From: JBCBSS01 sp039819065
Lineage (GTDB): Bacteria; Bacteroidota; Bacteroidia; Cytophagales; Cyclobacteriaceae
Assembly (NCBI GenBank): GCA_039819065.1
Contig: JBCBSS010000001.1
Span: forward strand, 62,001 to 126,000
Direction: 5' to 3'
DNA: 64,000 nt
A program made the translations under genes and the position numbers. The notes under the pieces were generated by a model. That model searched no databases and had not been told where the DNA came from. It worked only from the letters and a program-made list of their open reading frames with translations. Below are positions 26,059 to 34,193 of this stretch, piece by piece; within the stretch, counting starts at the first letter, position 1, and every line of letters starts with the position of its first letter.

Positions 26059-26784
26059 CTACTGTTTATTCAAATTCCAGTCATATTCATAGTATGAGAC
26101 TTTATAACTGGAAGGAATTTTTTTAGTTCTGTACTTATTGATGTAGGCTAGAATAGCTTTGCTATCACCACCGAAATCTTTACCGTACCACTCGAATATC
26201 TTTGATATCTGCACTTCTTTCTTGCTGTCATTAACTCGTATGAAATAATCACGATCAACAGATGCTTTAGTTCTAGTGGTAAGTTGCTGTTCTACCTTAG
26301 CGGGAGTAAATGCAAAGTTGGCCAATTGAGGGCAGCCAACGGCCGCACAAACAACCGCAAAATGAATTCTGGCATCAGGATATGCCTTGAAGAGTGTCCC
26401 TTTTTCTACACCATCTAGCGTAAGCGTCTTGCCAGCCACCTTATGAGAGGTATTATTGAAGAAACCTTCTACTTTCAAAGGGCCTTGAATTGGGTAATTC
26501 TTCACGACCTGATAAACGACTAGCACATTATATGCATTAATATAGAATGCTTTTTTCTCAGCATCTGATTTACCAGATAGGTTGGCACCTCCAACCTGCT
26601 TGTAGAGATTATTAAGCGCGGTTGGATTGGCCTTAATTCCTTTATAATCAACTGCACCATTTTTCACGTACTTCTTCAAAAAAGCATCAGTGCCGCTAAA
26701 AAATTTACCTAAATCCGATTGAGCGAAAGAAGAGATGCTGATTAACAGCACAGCGGACAATGTTAATATGACTTTGTTTTTCAT
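26059..26784 (-). CDS. DUF547 family secreted protein
   Basis: 241 residues from the ATG at 26784, where a signal peptide begins (MKNKVILTLSAVLLISISSFAQ). An open frame extends 30 codons further upstream but adds non-signal-like sequence. The DUF547 hallmarks are visible: FYINAYNVLVVYQVV, HKVAGKTLTLDGVEKG, DARIHFAVVCAAVGCPQLAN and SKIFEWYGKDFGG. The DUF547 fold is related to papain/transglutaminase-like proteins and the conserved Cys-His region may be catalytic, but no biochemical role is established to my knowledge. It is divergent from the FAD oxidoreductase gene, sharing a 189-base control region with a perfect inverted repeat. Confidence 0.88.
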   Translation of the reverse strand: MKNKVILTLSAVLLISISSFAQSDLGKFFSGTDAFLKKYVKNGAVDYKGIKANPTALNNLYKQVGGANLSGKSDAEKKAFYINAYNVLVVYQVVKNYPIQGPLKVEGFFNNTSHKVAGKTLTLDGVEKGTLFKAYPDARIHFAVVCAAVGCPQLANFAFTPAKVEQQLTTRTKASVDRDYFIRVNDSKKEVQISKIFEWYGKDFGGDSKAILAYINKYRTKKIPSSYKVSYYEYDWNLNKQ

Positions 26785-26885
26785 GTTCAATTTTACTTTA
26801 ATCCTGTCAGCTCTTTTCACAAAGAGCGTGCTAGAGTATGTATATTGGACTGACAAAGGCAAGTAAGCACCCAATTGGGTTACCT

Positions 26886-26905
26886 ATTGTCAGTACTGTG
26901 ACAAT
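26886..26905. promoter_or_regulatory. Crp/Fnr-style inverted repeat in divergent promoter
   Basis: ATTGTCA (26886-26892) and TGACAAT (26899-26905) form perfect 7-base arms around a 6-base spacer. The two-fold symmetric 5/6/5 layout is that of Crp/Fnr-family sites. It is centred 78 bases before the ATG of the FAD oxidoreductase gene and 111 bases before that of the DUF547 gene. A Crp/Fnr-family gene is present at 36749; that link is speculative. Confidence 0.5.
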
Positions 26906-26973
26906 CACCGAATGCAAAAAGCATGAATTTAGGCGACATAGTTCTCAACCCTTAAAATCCGCATTTCAAAGAC

Positions 26974-28308
26974 ATGAAAAATGTTATCATAATCGGGAAT
27001 GGCATCTCAGGTATCAGTGCAGCAAGGCATATTCGCAAATTGAGCGATCATAATATTACAGTGATATCGGCTGAGACAGATCACTTTTTTTCTCGCACTG
27101 CCCTTATGTACATCTACATGGGCCACATGAAATATGAAAACACTAAACCCTACGAGGATAATTTCTGGGTAAAGAACAGAATAGCATTGGTGCGGGATTA
27201 TGTAGAAAAGATAAATGTGAATGATAAGTCCCTCACTTTAAAAAGTGGGAAAACCATGGATTATGATGACCTGGTTTTAGCAGTAGGATCCAAGCCCAAC
27301 AAGTTTGGATGGCCGGGCCAAGATCTCAAAGGGGTTTCGGGACTTTACAGTTATCAGGATCTAGAGGCGGTAGAAGAATACACCAAAGACATAAAAAGAG
27401 GAGTTATCGTAGGTGGTGGTCTGATAGGAATAGAACTGGCGGAAATGCTGCTCTCCAGAAATATACCAGTTACCTTCCTGGTAAGGGAAAAAAGCTTCTG
27501 GAATAACGTCCTCCCTAAACAGGAGTCAGAAATGATCAACCGACACATCAGGGAACATCATGTTGATTTAAGATTGGGCCACGAACTGAAAGAGATTCTT
27601 TCAGACGAAAACGGCCGTGCCAGAGGAATAATCACTAATGATGACGAAGAAATCGCCTGTGGTTTCGTTGGTCTCACGGCAGGTGTAAGTCCTAATATAG
27701 CTTTCTTGAAAGAATCAGAAGTAGAGTTGGGTAGAGGCATATTGGTCAACGAATTCCTGGAAACCAGCGCTCCCGGTGTTTATGCTGTAGGTGATTGCGC
27801 CGAAAGGCGAAATCCTATTGTGAACAGACGCCCATTGGAGCAGGTGTGGTACACAGGCCGAATGATGGGCGAAGTAGTAGCGCACACCATTTGTGGATCA
27901 CGCACTGAATACAAGCCAGGTATTTGGTTCAACTCGGCCAAATTCTTTGATATAGAGTATCAAACCTACGGCCACATCTGGAGTGAATTGAGAGAAAACG
28001 AGGAAGAATTCTACTGGGAACACAGCAGTGGAAAAATGTGTGTTCATTTCGTTTACGACCGCGAAAGTAGAAGGCTTCTGGGGGTAAATACTTTTGGTAT
28101 CCGACTTAGACATGAGGTCTTTGACAGATGGCTTGGAGAGCAGAGGGATATGAATTTTGTCATGGAGAATCTTAGGGAAGCGAATTTTGATCCTGAGTTC
28201 TTTGATCGGCATGAGGAGGCCATTGTCTCCGCATATAATGAGCAAAACCCAGGTAACGAGGTGGTTTTGAAAAAGAAGGCAGGATTACTTGCCAAACTAT
28301 TCGGATGA
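26974..28308 (+). CDS. FAD/NAD(P)-dependent oxidoreductase
   Basis: 444 residues, cytoplasmic. An N-terminal FAD Rossmann motif (IIGNGISGISAARHI, about residues 4-18) is followed by LVLAVGSKPN, a second dinucleotide motif for NAD(P)H (GVIVGGGLIGIELAEML, about 144-160) and the closing FAD motif APGVYAVGDCAE. This is the two-dinucleotide-binding-domain flavoprotein class of ferredoxin/rubredoxin reductase and nitrite-reductase NirB-like enzymes. The C-terminal ~130 residues do not match a standard dimerisation domain that I recognise. It leads a run with the SpoIIE phosphatase gene 12 bases downstream and the polyferredoxin 45 bases after that, so electron transfer from NAD(P)H to the membrane iron-sulfur protein is plausible; this is inference. 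Confidence 0.85.
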   Translation: MKNVIIIGNGISGISAARHIRKLSDHNITVISAETDHFFSRTALMYIYMGHMKYENTKPYEDNFWVKNRIALVRDYVEKINVNDKSLTLKSGKTMDYDDLVLAVGSKPNKFGWPGQDLKGVSGLYSYQDLEAVEEYTKDIKRGVIVGGGLIGIELAEMLLSRNIPVTFLVREKSFWNNVLPKQESEMINRHIREHHVDLRLGHELKEILSDENGRARGIITNDDEEIACGFVGLTAGVSPNIAFLKESEVELGRGILVNEFLETSAPGVYAVGDCAERRNPIVNRRPLEQVWYTGRMMGEVVAHTICGSRTEYKPGIWFNSAKFFDIEYQTYGHIWSELRENEEEFYWEHSSGKMCVHFVYDRESRRLLGVNTFGIRLRHEVFDRWLGEQRDMNFVMENLREANFDPEFFDRHEEAIVSAYNEQNPGNEVVLKKKAGLLAKLFG

Positions 28309-28320
28309 TTCTAAAGATAC

Positions 28321-29826
28321 ATGGGAAAGATATTAGGGGCGAAGAGATTAAGTAGACGTATCATAACTGTTGTTTTCACCAGCTTAACCGCTATTATCAT
28401 TTACTTTACTTACACATCCTATACGGCCAATATTGTCAGATCTGAAGAAAGAGTGCTTGATAAACTCGATGCTTTGGCTAAAACGGGTGTGTTGGCAATC
28501 GATGGTGATTTGCACCAACTGTTGGTAAGCACCTACACGAACAAGGATGATATCATGTCATCTGATCAGGATTCTGTGTATCTACTGCTACATCAGAGAC
28601 TTAGGGCCATAGAAATGTCCAATGGTATCAATACCGCAGTTTATACACTGGTAAGACCAGAAGGTGCTGATTATTATGAGTTTATAGTTACTTCCTCAGA
28701 GACGCCTTATTACAGGCACCGTTATCAAAAATTCCCAGAGGTGCTGGAAGAGAAATTCAACGAAGGTGGCACAATTAGCCGTTTTGCCAGTGAAAACGGT
28801 ATTTGGTTATCCGCTTTTGCGCCAATTCATAATAATAAAGGAGAGGTGGTTGCTGTATTCCACGTCGATCAGCGTTTTGATGATTTTATCAGTTCATCAC
28901 GGCAGGCACTGTATAAAGACCTGGGGATTTCGTTGGTTATCTTTTTAATCATCGGTGGTATAGTGAATTTTTATCTCCGGAGGATAGTGGACAGCGAAGA
29001 GCAGGACAAGGAAGAGTTGAGAAAGTCTAAAAAGACTATAGAAGTAAAGAACAGGTATTTATCTGATAGTATCAATTACGCTAAACGCATACAGGATGCT
29101 ATCATCCCTAATCAGGATAGTGTCAAAGAAATCTTCCATGACTCCTTCGTCTTCTTTAAAGGGAAAGATACGGTGAGCGGGGACTTCCCGTGGATGCTAA
29201 GCTTACCTCACCAGAACACGGTATTGATGGCTTCCGTCGATTGCACCGGTCATGGCGTCCCAGGAGCATTGTTGTCCATCGTTGGCCATTTCTTACTCAA
29301 CGATGTCATCATAGGTAAAGGTGTTCTTGAGCCTGGGGATATACTAAAAGAACTGCATGAAGGCGTGGTGAAAAGCCTTAATCAGCGCAAGCAAGAAGGG
29401 CTTTGCAACGACGGAATGGATCTCGCCTTGGTAAAGATCAACCGAGATGCCAAAACCGTTGAGTTCGCTGGGGCTCAAAGGCCTTTATTTCTCATTCATT
29501 GTAACGAGCTCAGCATTATTAAGGGCTCCAAGTTGCCCGTTGGCGGTGTGCAATACGAAAAAAGGAACAAGGCCATTGAATACGAAACACACAAGATAAA
29601 TTATAAGGATGGAGACATTGTCATCTTCTTTTCTGATGGCTATCCAGATCAGGTAGGAGGGCCTAATCAAATGAGGTTCTTAACCAAGAATGTGGGGCAG
29701 CTTGCCCTAAAGCACTGTGATAAGCCTATGGCAGAAATAGGTGATGTTTTCAAGGCCGAGTTTGACAAATGGAAGGCTGGAAATACCCAGATGGATGATG
29801 TATTAGTAATGGGAATACGTCTATAG
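28321..29826 (+). CDS. Membrane PP2C/SpoIIE-type serine phosphatase
   Basis: 501 residues. TM1 (RRIITVVFTSLTAIIIYFTY, about 12-31) is followed by an extracytoplasmic sensor of about 170 residues that resembles a Cache-type fold, then TM2 (LGISLVIFLIIGGIVNFYL, about 201-219), a short coiled coil (EEQDKEELRKSKKTIEVKN) and a SpoIIE-type PP2C domain to the end. Metal-binding motifs are visible: VSGDF, DCTGHGVPGA, FFSDGYPDQ and MDDVLVMGI. Such proteins dephosphorylate anti-sigma-factor antagonists or other serine-phosphorylated partners in response to an external signal. There is no anti-sigma antagonist or kinase in the window. It sits between an FAD oxidoreductase and a polyferredoxin, an unusual place for a phosphatase. 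Confidence 0.88.
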   Translation: MGKILGAKRLSRRIITVVFTSLTAIIIYFTYTSYTANIVRSEERVLDKLDALAKTGVLAIDGDLHQLLVSTYTNKDDIMSSDQDSVYLLLHQRLRAIEMSNGINTAVYTLVRPEGADYYEFIVTSSETPYYRHRYQKFPEVLEEKFNEGGTISRFASENGIWLSAFAPIHNNKGEVVAVFHVDQRFDDFISSSRQALYKDLGISLVIFLIIGGIVNFYLRRIVDSEEQDKEELRKSKKTIEVKNRYLSDSINYAKRIQDAIIPNQDSVKEIFHDSFVFFKGKDTVSGDFPWMLSLPHQNTVLMASVDCTGHGVPGALLSIVGHFLLNDVIIGKGVLEPGDILKELHEGVVKSLNQRKQEGLCNDGMDLALVKINRDAKTVEFAGAQRPLFLIHCNELSIIKGSKLPVGGVQYEKRNKAIEYETHKINYKDGDIVIFFSDGYPDQVGGPNQMRFLTKNVGQLALKHCDKPMAEIGDVFKAEFDKWKAGNTQMDDVLVMGIRL

Positions 29827-29871
29827 CATGCTTTTAACTACTGAACATATCAACTCAAATATCATATTCTA

Positions 29872-31845
29872 ATGAAAGGACTTAAGCTTTTAGGTTTAGT
29901 ACTGTTTATCGTCGGTTTCGTCATTTTTAACGCAAGCTTTTTCCTTGGCTCATATCGCATGACCGAGGACATTGCTAAGGAACAATTTGGTGATAAATCG
30001 GAAGTATTCGTAAAACATGGTGGTGACTTTATTGGCAAGCAACACGAATCAATTTTTGAATTCGTGAGTAACCTTTTTGGCACCTTCGAAAAGGCCAATG
30101 AAGCACAGTTTAAGAATTACAGCATCAGCCAGGCTGAAATTGACCAGATCGTTGCTGCCAATAGCCAAGGTGAAGTGAAGTTTTCTTTGGCATCCCTGGA
30201 AAGTGTCTTTAATACGCAAGATGAATACGGAAGTTTCAAGGCAGAAGCTTTCAAGAACTATGGTGGATGGTTGGAATCTGCCAGTTTCAATTCGGTAGAT
30301 GAGCTCAAGAGCAGGGTTTCAGAAGTAGCTGATAATGTCAGGAAATATGAAATCATACAAAAGAAGGGTTTTGATAAGTACTATATCAAAGCAATCAAGT
30401 TGACGCTAGTCAAAGCTTCTACTTCCGGGCCTATAAAGTCGAACCCTGGCATGTTCATCTTCTTGACTTATATACTGTGTATCGTAGGCGCTGCACTGTA
30501 TATCATACCTAGAATTAATGAGATACCGGGTATCAAGAACCATGGTATTTTCCATAGTGCGATGAAGAATGTAGGTTGGTTAGGTATTCTTACCGGAGCT
30601 TACCTCATCTCATTCTATGTATTTCTTTATTTCTATCCGGAGTACATGGCCAATTGGGTAATCATGGTAGACCCGGTGAGTAATGCGCTAAGCGGTTATG
30701 ATGCTGGCCAGTTTTTCCTTTATGGTTTTCTATATACCATTTGTATCCTGGTGATGGGCTTTAGAATGATCATGAAGTATAAGCACAGCAAATACCAGAT
30801 TATCAGAACGCTATCGGTGATGTTCTTTCAAACAGCCTTTGCGTTCTTGATTCCGGAAATACTGGTTCGCTTGAATCAACCGTACTTCGACTTCAAAAAT
30901 ATCTGGCCACTGGATTATGATTTCTTCTTTGACAATGAGATAGATAAGCTTGTAGCCGGTGGAGGATTAGGCATATTCATGCTCGGTTGGGGTATAGCAT
31001 TAATCGTGCTCGGTGTTCCGATATTCGTTTATTTCTTTGGTAAAAGATGGTATTGCTCGTGGGTATGCGGTTGTGGTGGACTAGCCGAAACATTGGGAGA
31101 CCCTTACAGACAGCTGTCAAATAAAACACTGAAAGCCTGGAAGGTAGAACGCTGGCTTATTCATGTCGTTCTGGTCTTTGCTGTACTCATGACCACAGGT
31201 GTACTCTATACCTACTTCCCTACTGAGGGCACATTAATCACCAAAAACAGATTCATATGGGGTGTGAGCATAATTTTGCTTGCTGTAACATTCCTATTCT
31301 ACCGTAATTCTAAAAAGGAAGACGGACTTCCTAAAATAGCCGTTTATGTTGCTGGTGCCGCTTCCCTGCTTGTGATTGGGTTTTCGTTCATGAACCTTAC
31401 CGGTAATCAAGGTACTTTCAATGTATTAAGCGCGGATAGTTATCAAATAAGGAGCTGGTATGGTTTTGCCATAGGCTCTCTATTCTCTGGTGTGGTTGGT
31501 ACGGGTTTCTATCCTTTAATGGGTAACAGGGTGTGGTGCCGATTTGGCTGTCCTCTTGCCGCTTATTTGGGCCTCGTTCAAAGGCTTAAATCAAGGTTCA
31601 GAATTACTACCAATGGTGGTCAGTGTATTTCATGCGGAAACTGTTCTACCTATTGCGAAATGGGTATTGATGTGAGATGGTATGCACAAAGGGGTCAGAA
31701 CATTATCAGATCATCATGTGTAGGATGTGGCGTTTGCTCATCTGTATGTCCAAGAGGCGTACTTAATCTGGAAGTAAAAGAAGAAGAGGGCAGATACAAC
31801 AACCCTATTCTCATTGGAAACGACAGTATAGAAATAGCTAAATAG
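29872..31845 (+). CDS. NapH/NosR-like membrane polyferredoxin
   Basis: 657 residues. TM1 (residues 5-27) is followed by a 160-residue extracytoplasmic domain, then about eight TM helices. A Cys cluster of the NapH/NosR/CcoG kind lies in a loop (WYCSWVCGCGGLAE), a second in RVWCRFGCPLAAYLG, and two [4Fe-4S] ferredoxin motifs close the protein: CISCGNCSTYCEMG and CVGCGVCSSVCPRG. Related proteins carry electrons across or into the membrane for periplasmic reductases or maturation systems. The periplasmic N-terminal part has no FMN-binding motif of NosR that I can see, and no reductase gene is adjacent, so the electron acceptor is unknown. It follows the phosphatase gene by 45 bases and may use the flavoprotein at 26974 as donor. 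Confidence 0.85.
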   Translation: MKGLKLLGLVLFIVGFVIFNASFFLGSYRMTEDIAKEQFGDKSEVFVKHGGDFIGKQHESIFEFVSNLFGTFEKANEAQFKNYSISQAEIDQIVAANSQGEVKFSLASLESVFNTQDEYGSFKAEAFKNYGGWLESASFNSVDELKSRVSEVADNVRKYEIIQKKGFDKYYIKAIKLTLVKASTSGPIKSNPGMFIFLTYILCIVGAALYIIPRINEIPGIKNHGIFHSAMKNVGWLGILTGAYLISFYVFLYFYPEYMANWVIMVDPVSNALSGYDAGQFFLYGFLYTICILVMGFRMIMKYKHSKYQIIRTLSVMFFQTAFAFLIPEILVRLNQPYFDFKNIWPLDYDFFFDNEIDKLVAGGGLGIFMLGWGIALIVLGVPIFVYFFGKRWYCSWVCGCGGLAETLGDPYRQLSNKTLKAWKVERWLIHVVLVFAVLMTTGVLYTYFPTEGTLITKNRFIWGVSIILLAVTFLFYRNSKKEDGLPKIAVYVAGAASLLVIGFSFMNLTGNQGTFNVLSADSYQIRSWYGFAIGSLFSGVVGTGFYPLMGNRVWCRFGCPLAAYLGLVQRLKSRFRITTNGGQCISCGNCSTYCEMGIDVRWYAQRGQNIIRSSCVGCGVCSSVCPRGVLNLEVKEEEGRYNNPILIGNDSIEIAK

Positions 31846-31848
31846 CTC

Positions 31849-31893
31849 ATAAGCCGAGGTGGATGAAAAGATATTTCGTCCACTTCAGCTTAT
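31849..31893 (+). terminator. Long imperfect hairpin after the polyferredoxin gene
   Basis: Left arm 31849-31863 and right arm 31879-31893 pair over 15 positions with one mismatch and one G-T wobble, and the loop contains a further GAAA/TTTC pairing. It starts 3 bases after the stop codon at 31845. No T-run follows, so it may stabilise the mRNA 3' end or stop transcription with a factor. Confidence 0.5.
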
Positions 31894-32029
31894 TGAAACG
31901 TTCAATTGGTAACTGACACGACAAAGCTTCGCCTCAAAGATTTTTTTGTCTGTAAAACGACTCATGAAGGAATATAATCACTTAATTTGCCCACTTTTAA
32001 AAAAATAACACAAAAGCAATCAATTTAAA

Positions 32030-32716
32030 GTGCCTAATATAAAGGTGATCATCCCTGCTTTTAATGAGCAGAATGCGGTGGGCAAGGTGATCAATGATAT
32101 TCCAAAGGACTTAGTAAAAGAGGTCATCGTAGTTGACAACGGCTCAACTGACAATACTGATGAGGAGGCGAAGGAGGCCGGTGCTACGGTCCTCAAGGAG
32201 GCTAACAAGGGCTATGGCAATGCTTGCCTTAAAGGTATTGAGTACGTAACTTCATCGCCCGATAAGGCCGATATTGTTGTTTTTATTGATGCTGATTATT
32301 CGGATCATCCTGAACAAATGTATGATCTGATAAAGCCAATTGAAGAACAGGATTACGATATGGTGATTGGTTCAAGGGCATTGGGAACAAAAGAAAAGGG
32401 AGCTATGACTCCACAACAAGTGATCGGAAATTGGCTGGCGACGCGATTGATGAAGTTATTCTACGGAGTTACTTACACCGACTTGGGGCCATTTAGGGCT
32501 ATCAGGTACGATCGTTTAATGGAGATCGGAATGGTGGATAAGACATACGGGTGGACTGTAGAAATGCAGGTCAAAGCCGCCAAGAATAAATTAAAATGTA
32601 CAGAAGTTCCTGTACTATATAGACGGCGTATTGGTAAGTCTAAAGTATCAGGAACGGTAAAGGGAACTATTTTAGCGGGCTATAAAATAATTTTTACCAT
32701 TTTTAAATACATATAA
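32030..32716 (+). CDS. GT2 family glycosyltransferase, polyprenyl-phosphate sugar synthase type
   Basis: 228 residues, starting at a GTG (32030), since the first in-frame codons read PNIKVIIPAFNEQNAVGKVI, the true beginning of a GT-A fold. Motifs: VVDNGSTDNT, NKGYGNACLKG, FIDADYSDHPE (DxD) and GSRALG. The protein ends in a basic tail with no clear TM pair, and resembles dolichyl-phosphate glucose/mannose synthases. It should make a lipid-linked sugar donor for the membrane GT at 34186, which is of the type that uses polyprenyl-phosphate sugars; this is inference. It opens a tightly packed five-gene run to 36744. Confidence 0.87.
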   Translation: MPNIKVIIPAFNEQNAVGKVINDIPKDLVKEVIVVDNGSTDNTDEEAKEAGATVLKEANKGYGNACLKGIEYVTSSPDKADIVVFIDADYSDHPEQMYDLIKPIEEQDYDMVIGSRALGTKEKGAMTPQQVIGNWLATRLMKLFYGVTYTDLGPFRAIRYDRLMEIGMVDKTYGWTVEMQVKAAKNKLKCTEVPVLYRRRIGKSKVSGTVKGTILAGYKIIFTIFKYI

Positions 32717-32720
32717 ACTA

Positions 32721-34193
32721 ATGCAGTTTGTTGTAGTAGCACTATATTGTATCTCGCTTCTGATTATCCTGTGTTTCAGTCTGGTGCAGTTCAACCTTAC
32801 CCTTCACTATCTGAAAGGCAAAAGAAACAACCGAAGAAAATCTGCTGAAACGCCTGAAACCAGTGACAGCAATTTACCTCATGTAACTGTACAGCTTCCG
32901 GTGTACAATGAAAAATACGTTGTAGAGCGACTGATTGATGCTGTAGCTTCATTTGATTATCCAAAAGATCGTCTGGAAATTCAGGTGTTAGACGATTCTA
33001 ATGACGAGACGGTAGAAATTATTGCCGACAAGGTAGAAGAATGGCAAGCACAAGGTATAGATATACAACAAGTCCGCAGACCAGAAAGGAAGGGCTTTAA
33101 AGCAGGCGCACTACAATATGGTCTGGATATAGCGAAGGGAGATCTTGTCGCCATTTTCGATGCCGATTTCATGCCTGACAAAGACTTTCTACTCAAAACA
33201 GCCCCTCAATTTGACAACGAAGAAATAGGTGTGGTTCAAACCCGGTGGGGGCACTTAAATAAGGATTATTCTTTTCTTACCAAGGTACAGGCGTTTGGCT
33301 TGGATGCGCATTTCTCTATAGAACAATCAGGTAGAAATCTGGCAGGCAGCTTTATCAACTTCAACGGTACTGCCGGTGTTTGGAGAAAGTCGTGTATCTA
33401 TGAGGCCGGCGGTTGGTCCGCTGATACGCTGACCGAAGATCTGGACTTGAGCTACAGGGCTCAAATGAAAGGATGGAAATTCCTTTACCTAGAAGATATT
33501 GTGGCCCCGGCTGAGTTACCGGTTATTATGCCTGCTATCAAGTCACAGCAATATCGCTGGAATAAAGGTGCGGCGGAAACAGCAAGAAAGAACCTTGGTA
33601 AAGTGCTTAAGTCTAAATTGAGATTTAAGAATAAGATACATGCCATCTTTCACCTTTTCAATAGTGCCATGTATGTCGGCCTGCTGATCACTTCGGTATT
33701 GAGTATTCCAATGTTATTCATTAAGGACTCTAATCCTAACTTGGAGATATTCTTCCATTTGGCCAGTACATTTTTGATTGGCTTCTTAGCCATGTCTTAC
33801 TTCTACTGGGTGTCGTCAAGGCAAACTAATCCGAACAAGACTTTCAAATATTATATCACCACCTTCCCCGCGTTTTTGGCTTTTTCCATGGGCTTATCCT
33901 TGCATAATGCCATCGCAGTGTTAGAAGGCCTGTTAGGCTTCAAAAGTCCTTTCATCAGAACACCTAAGTTCAACATCAAGGACAAGAAAGATAGCTGGAA
34001 GGGAAATACCTACGTCAAACCCAGCATTAGCGTTTTAACGCTTCTGGAAGGCTTATTTTGTGCTTATTTCATCTTTGGGATAGCCTCGGGGATATACCTT
34101 CATGATTGGGGCTTGTTATTCTTTCACCTGACTTTGACCATTGGCTTTGGAAGTATCTTCTATCATTCTATAAAGCCACTGCGGTATGCTTAA
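32721..34193 (+). CDS. Processive GT2 glycosyltransferase, cellulose synthase/CslA-like
   Basis: 490 residues. An N-terminal TM helix is followed by a cytosolic GT-A domain with VTVQLPVYNEKYVVERLI, VLDDSNDET, IFDADFMPD (DxD), LTEDLDLSYRA (TED) and QYRWNKG (QxxRW), the full signature of processive beta-glycosyltransferases. Four or more TM helices follow (about 310-490). The closest general type is the glucomannan/cellulose-synthase-like CslA group found in Bacteroidota. It probably builds a cell-envelope polysaccharide or glycolipid; the product is unknown. Its end overlaps the next gene by 8 bases. Confidence 0.88.
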   Translation: MQFVVVALYCISLLIILCFSLVQFNLTLHYLKGKRNNRRKSAETPETSDSNLPHVTVQLPVYNEKYVVERLIDAVASFDYPKDRLEIQVLDDSNDETVEIIADKVEEWQAQGIDIQQVRRPERKGFKAGALQYGLDIAKGDLVAIFDADFMPDKDFLLKTAPQFDNEEIGVVQTRWGHLNKDYSFLTKVQAFGLDAHFSIEQSGRNLAGSFINFNGTAGVWRKSCIYEAGGWSADTLTEDLDLSYRAQMKGWKFLYLEDIVAPAELPVIMPAIKSQQYRWNKGAAETARKNLGKVLKSKLRFKNKIHAIFHLFNSAMYVGLLITSVLSIPMLFIKDSNPNLEIFFHLASTFLIGFLAMSYFYWVSSRQTNPNKTFKYYITTFPAFLAFSMGLSLHNAIAVLEGLLGFKSPFIRTPKFNIKDKKDSWKGNTYVKPSISVLTLLEGLFCAYFIFGIASGIYLHDWGLLFFHLTLTIGFGSIFYHSIKPLRYA

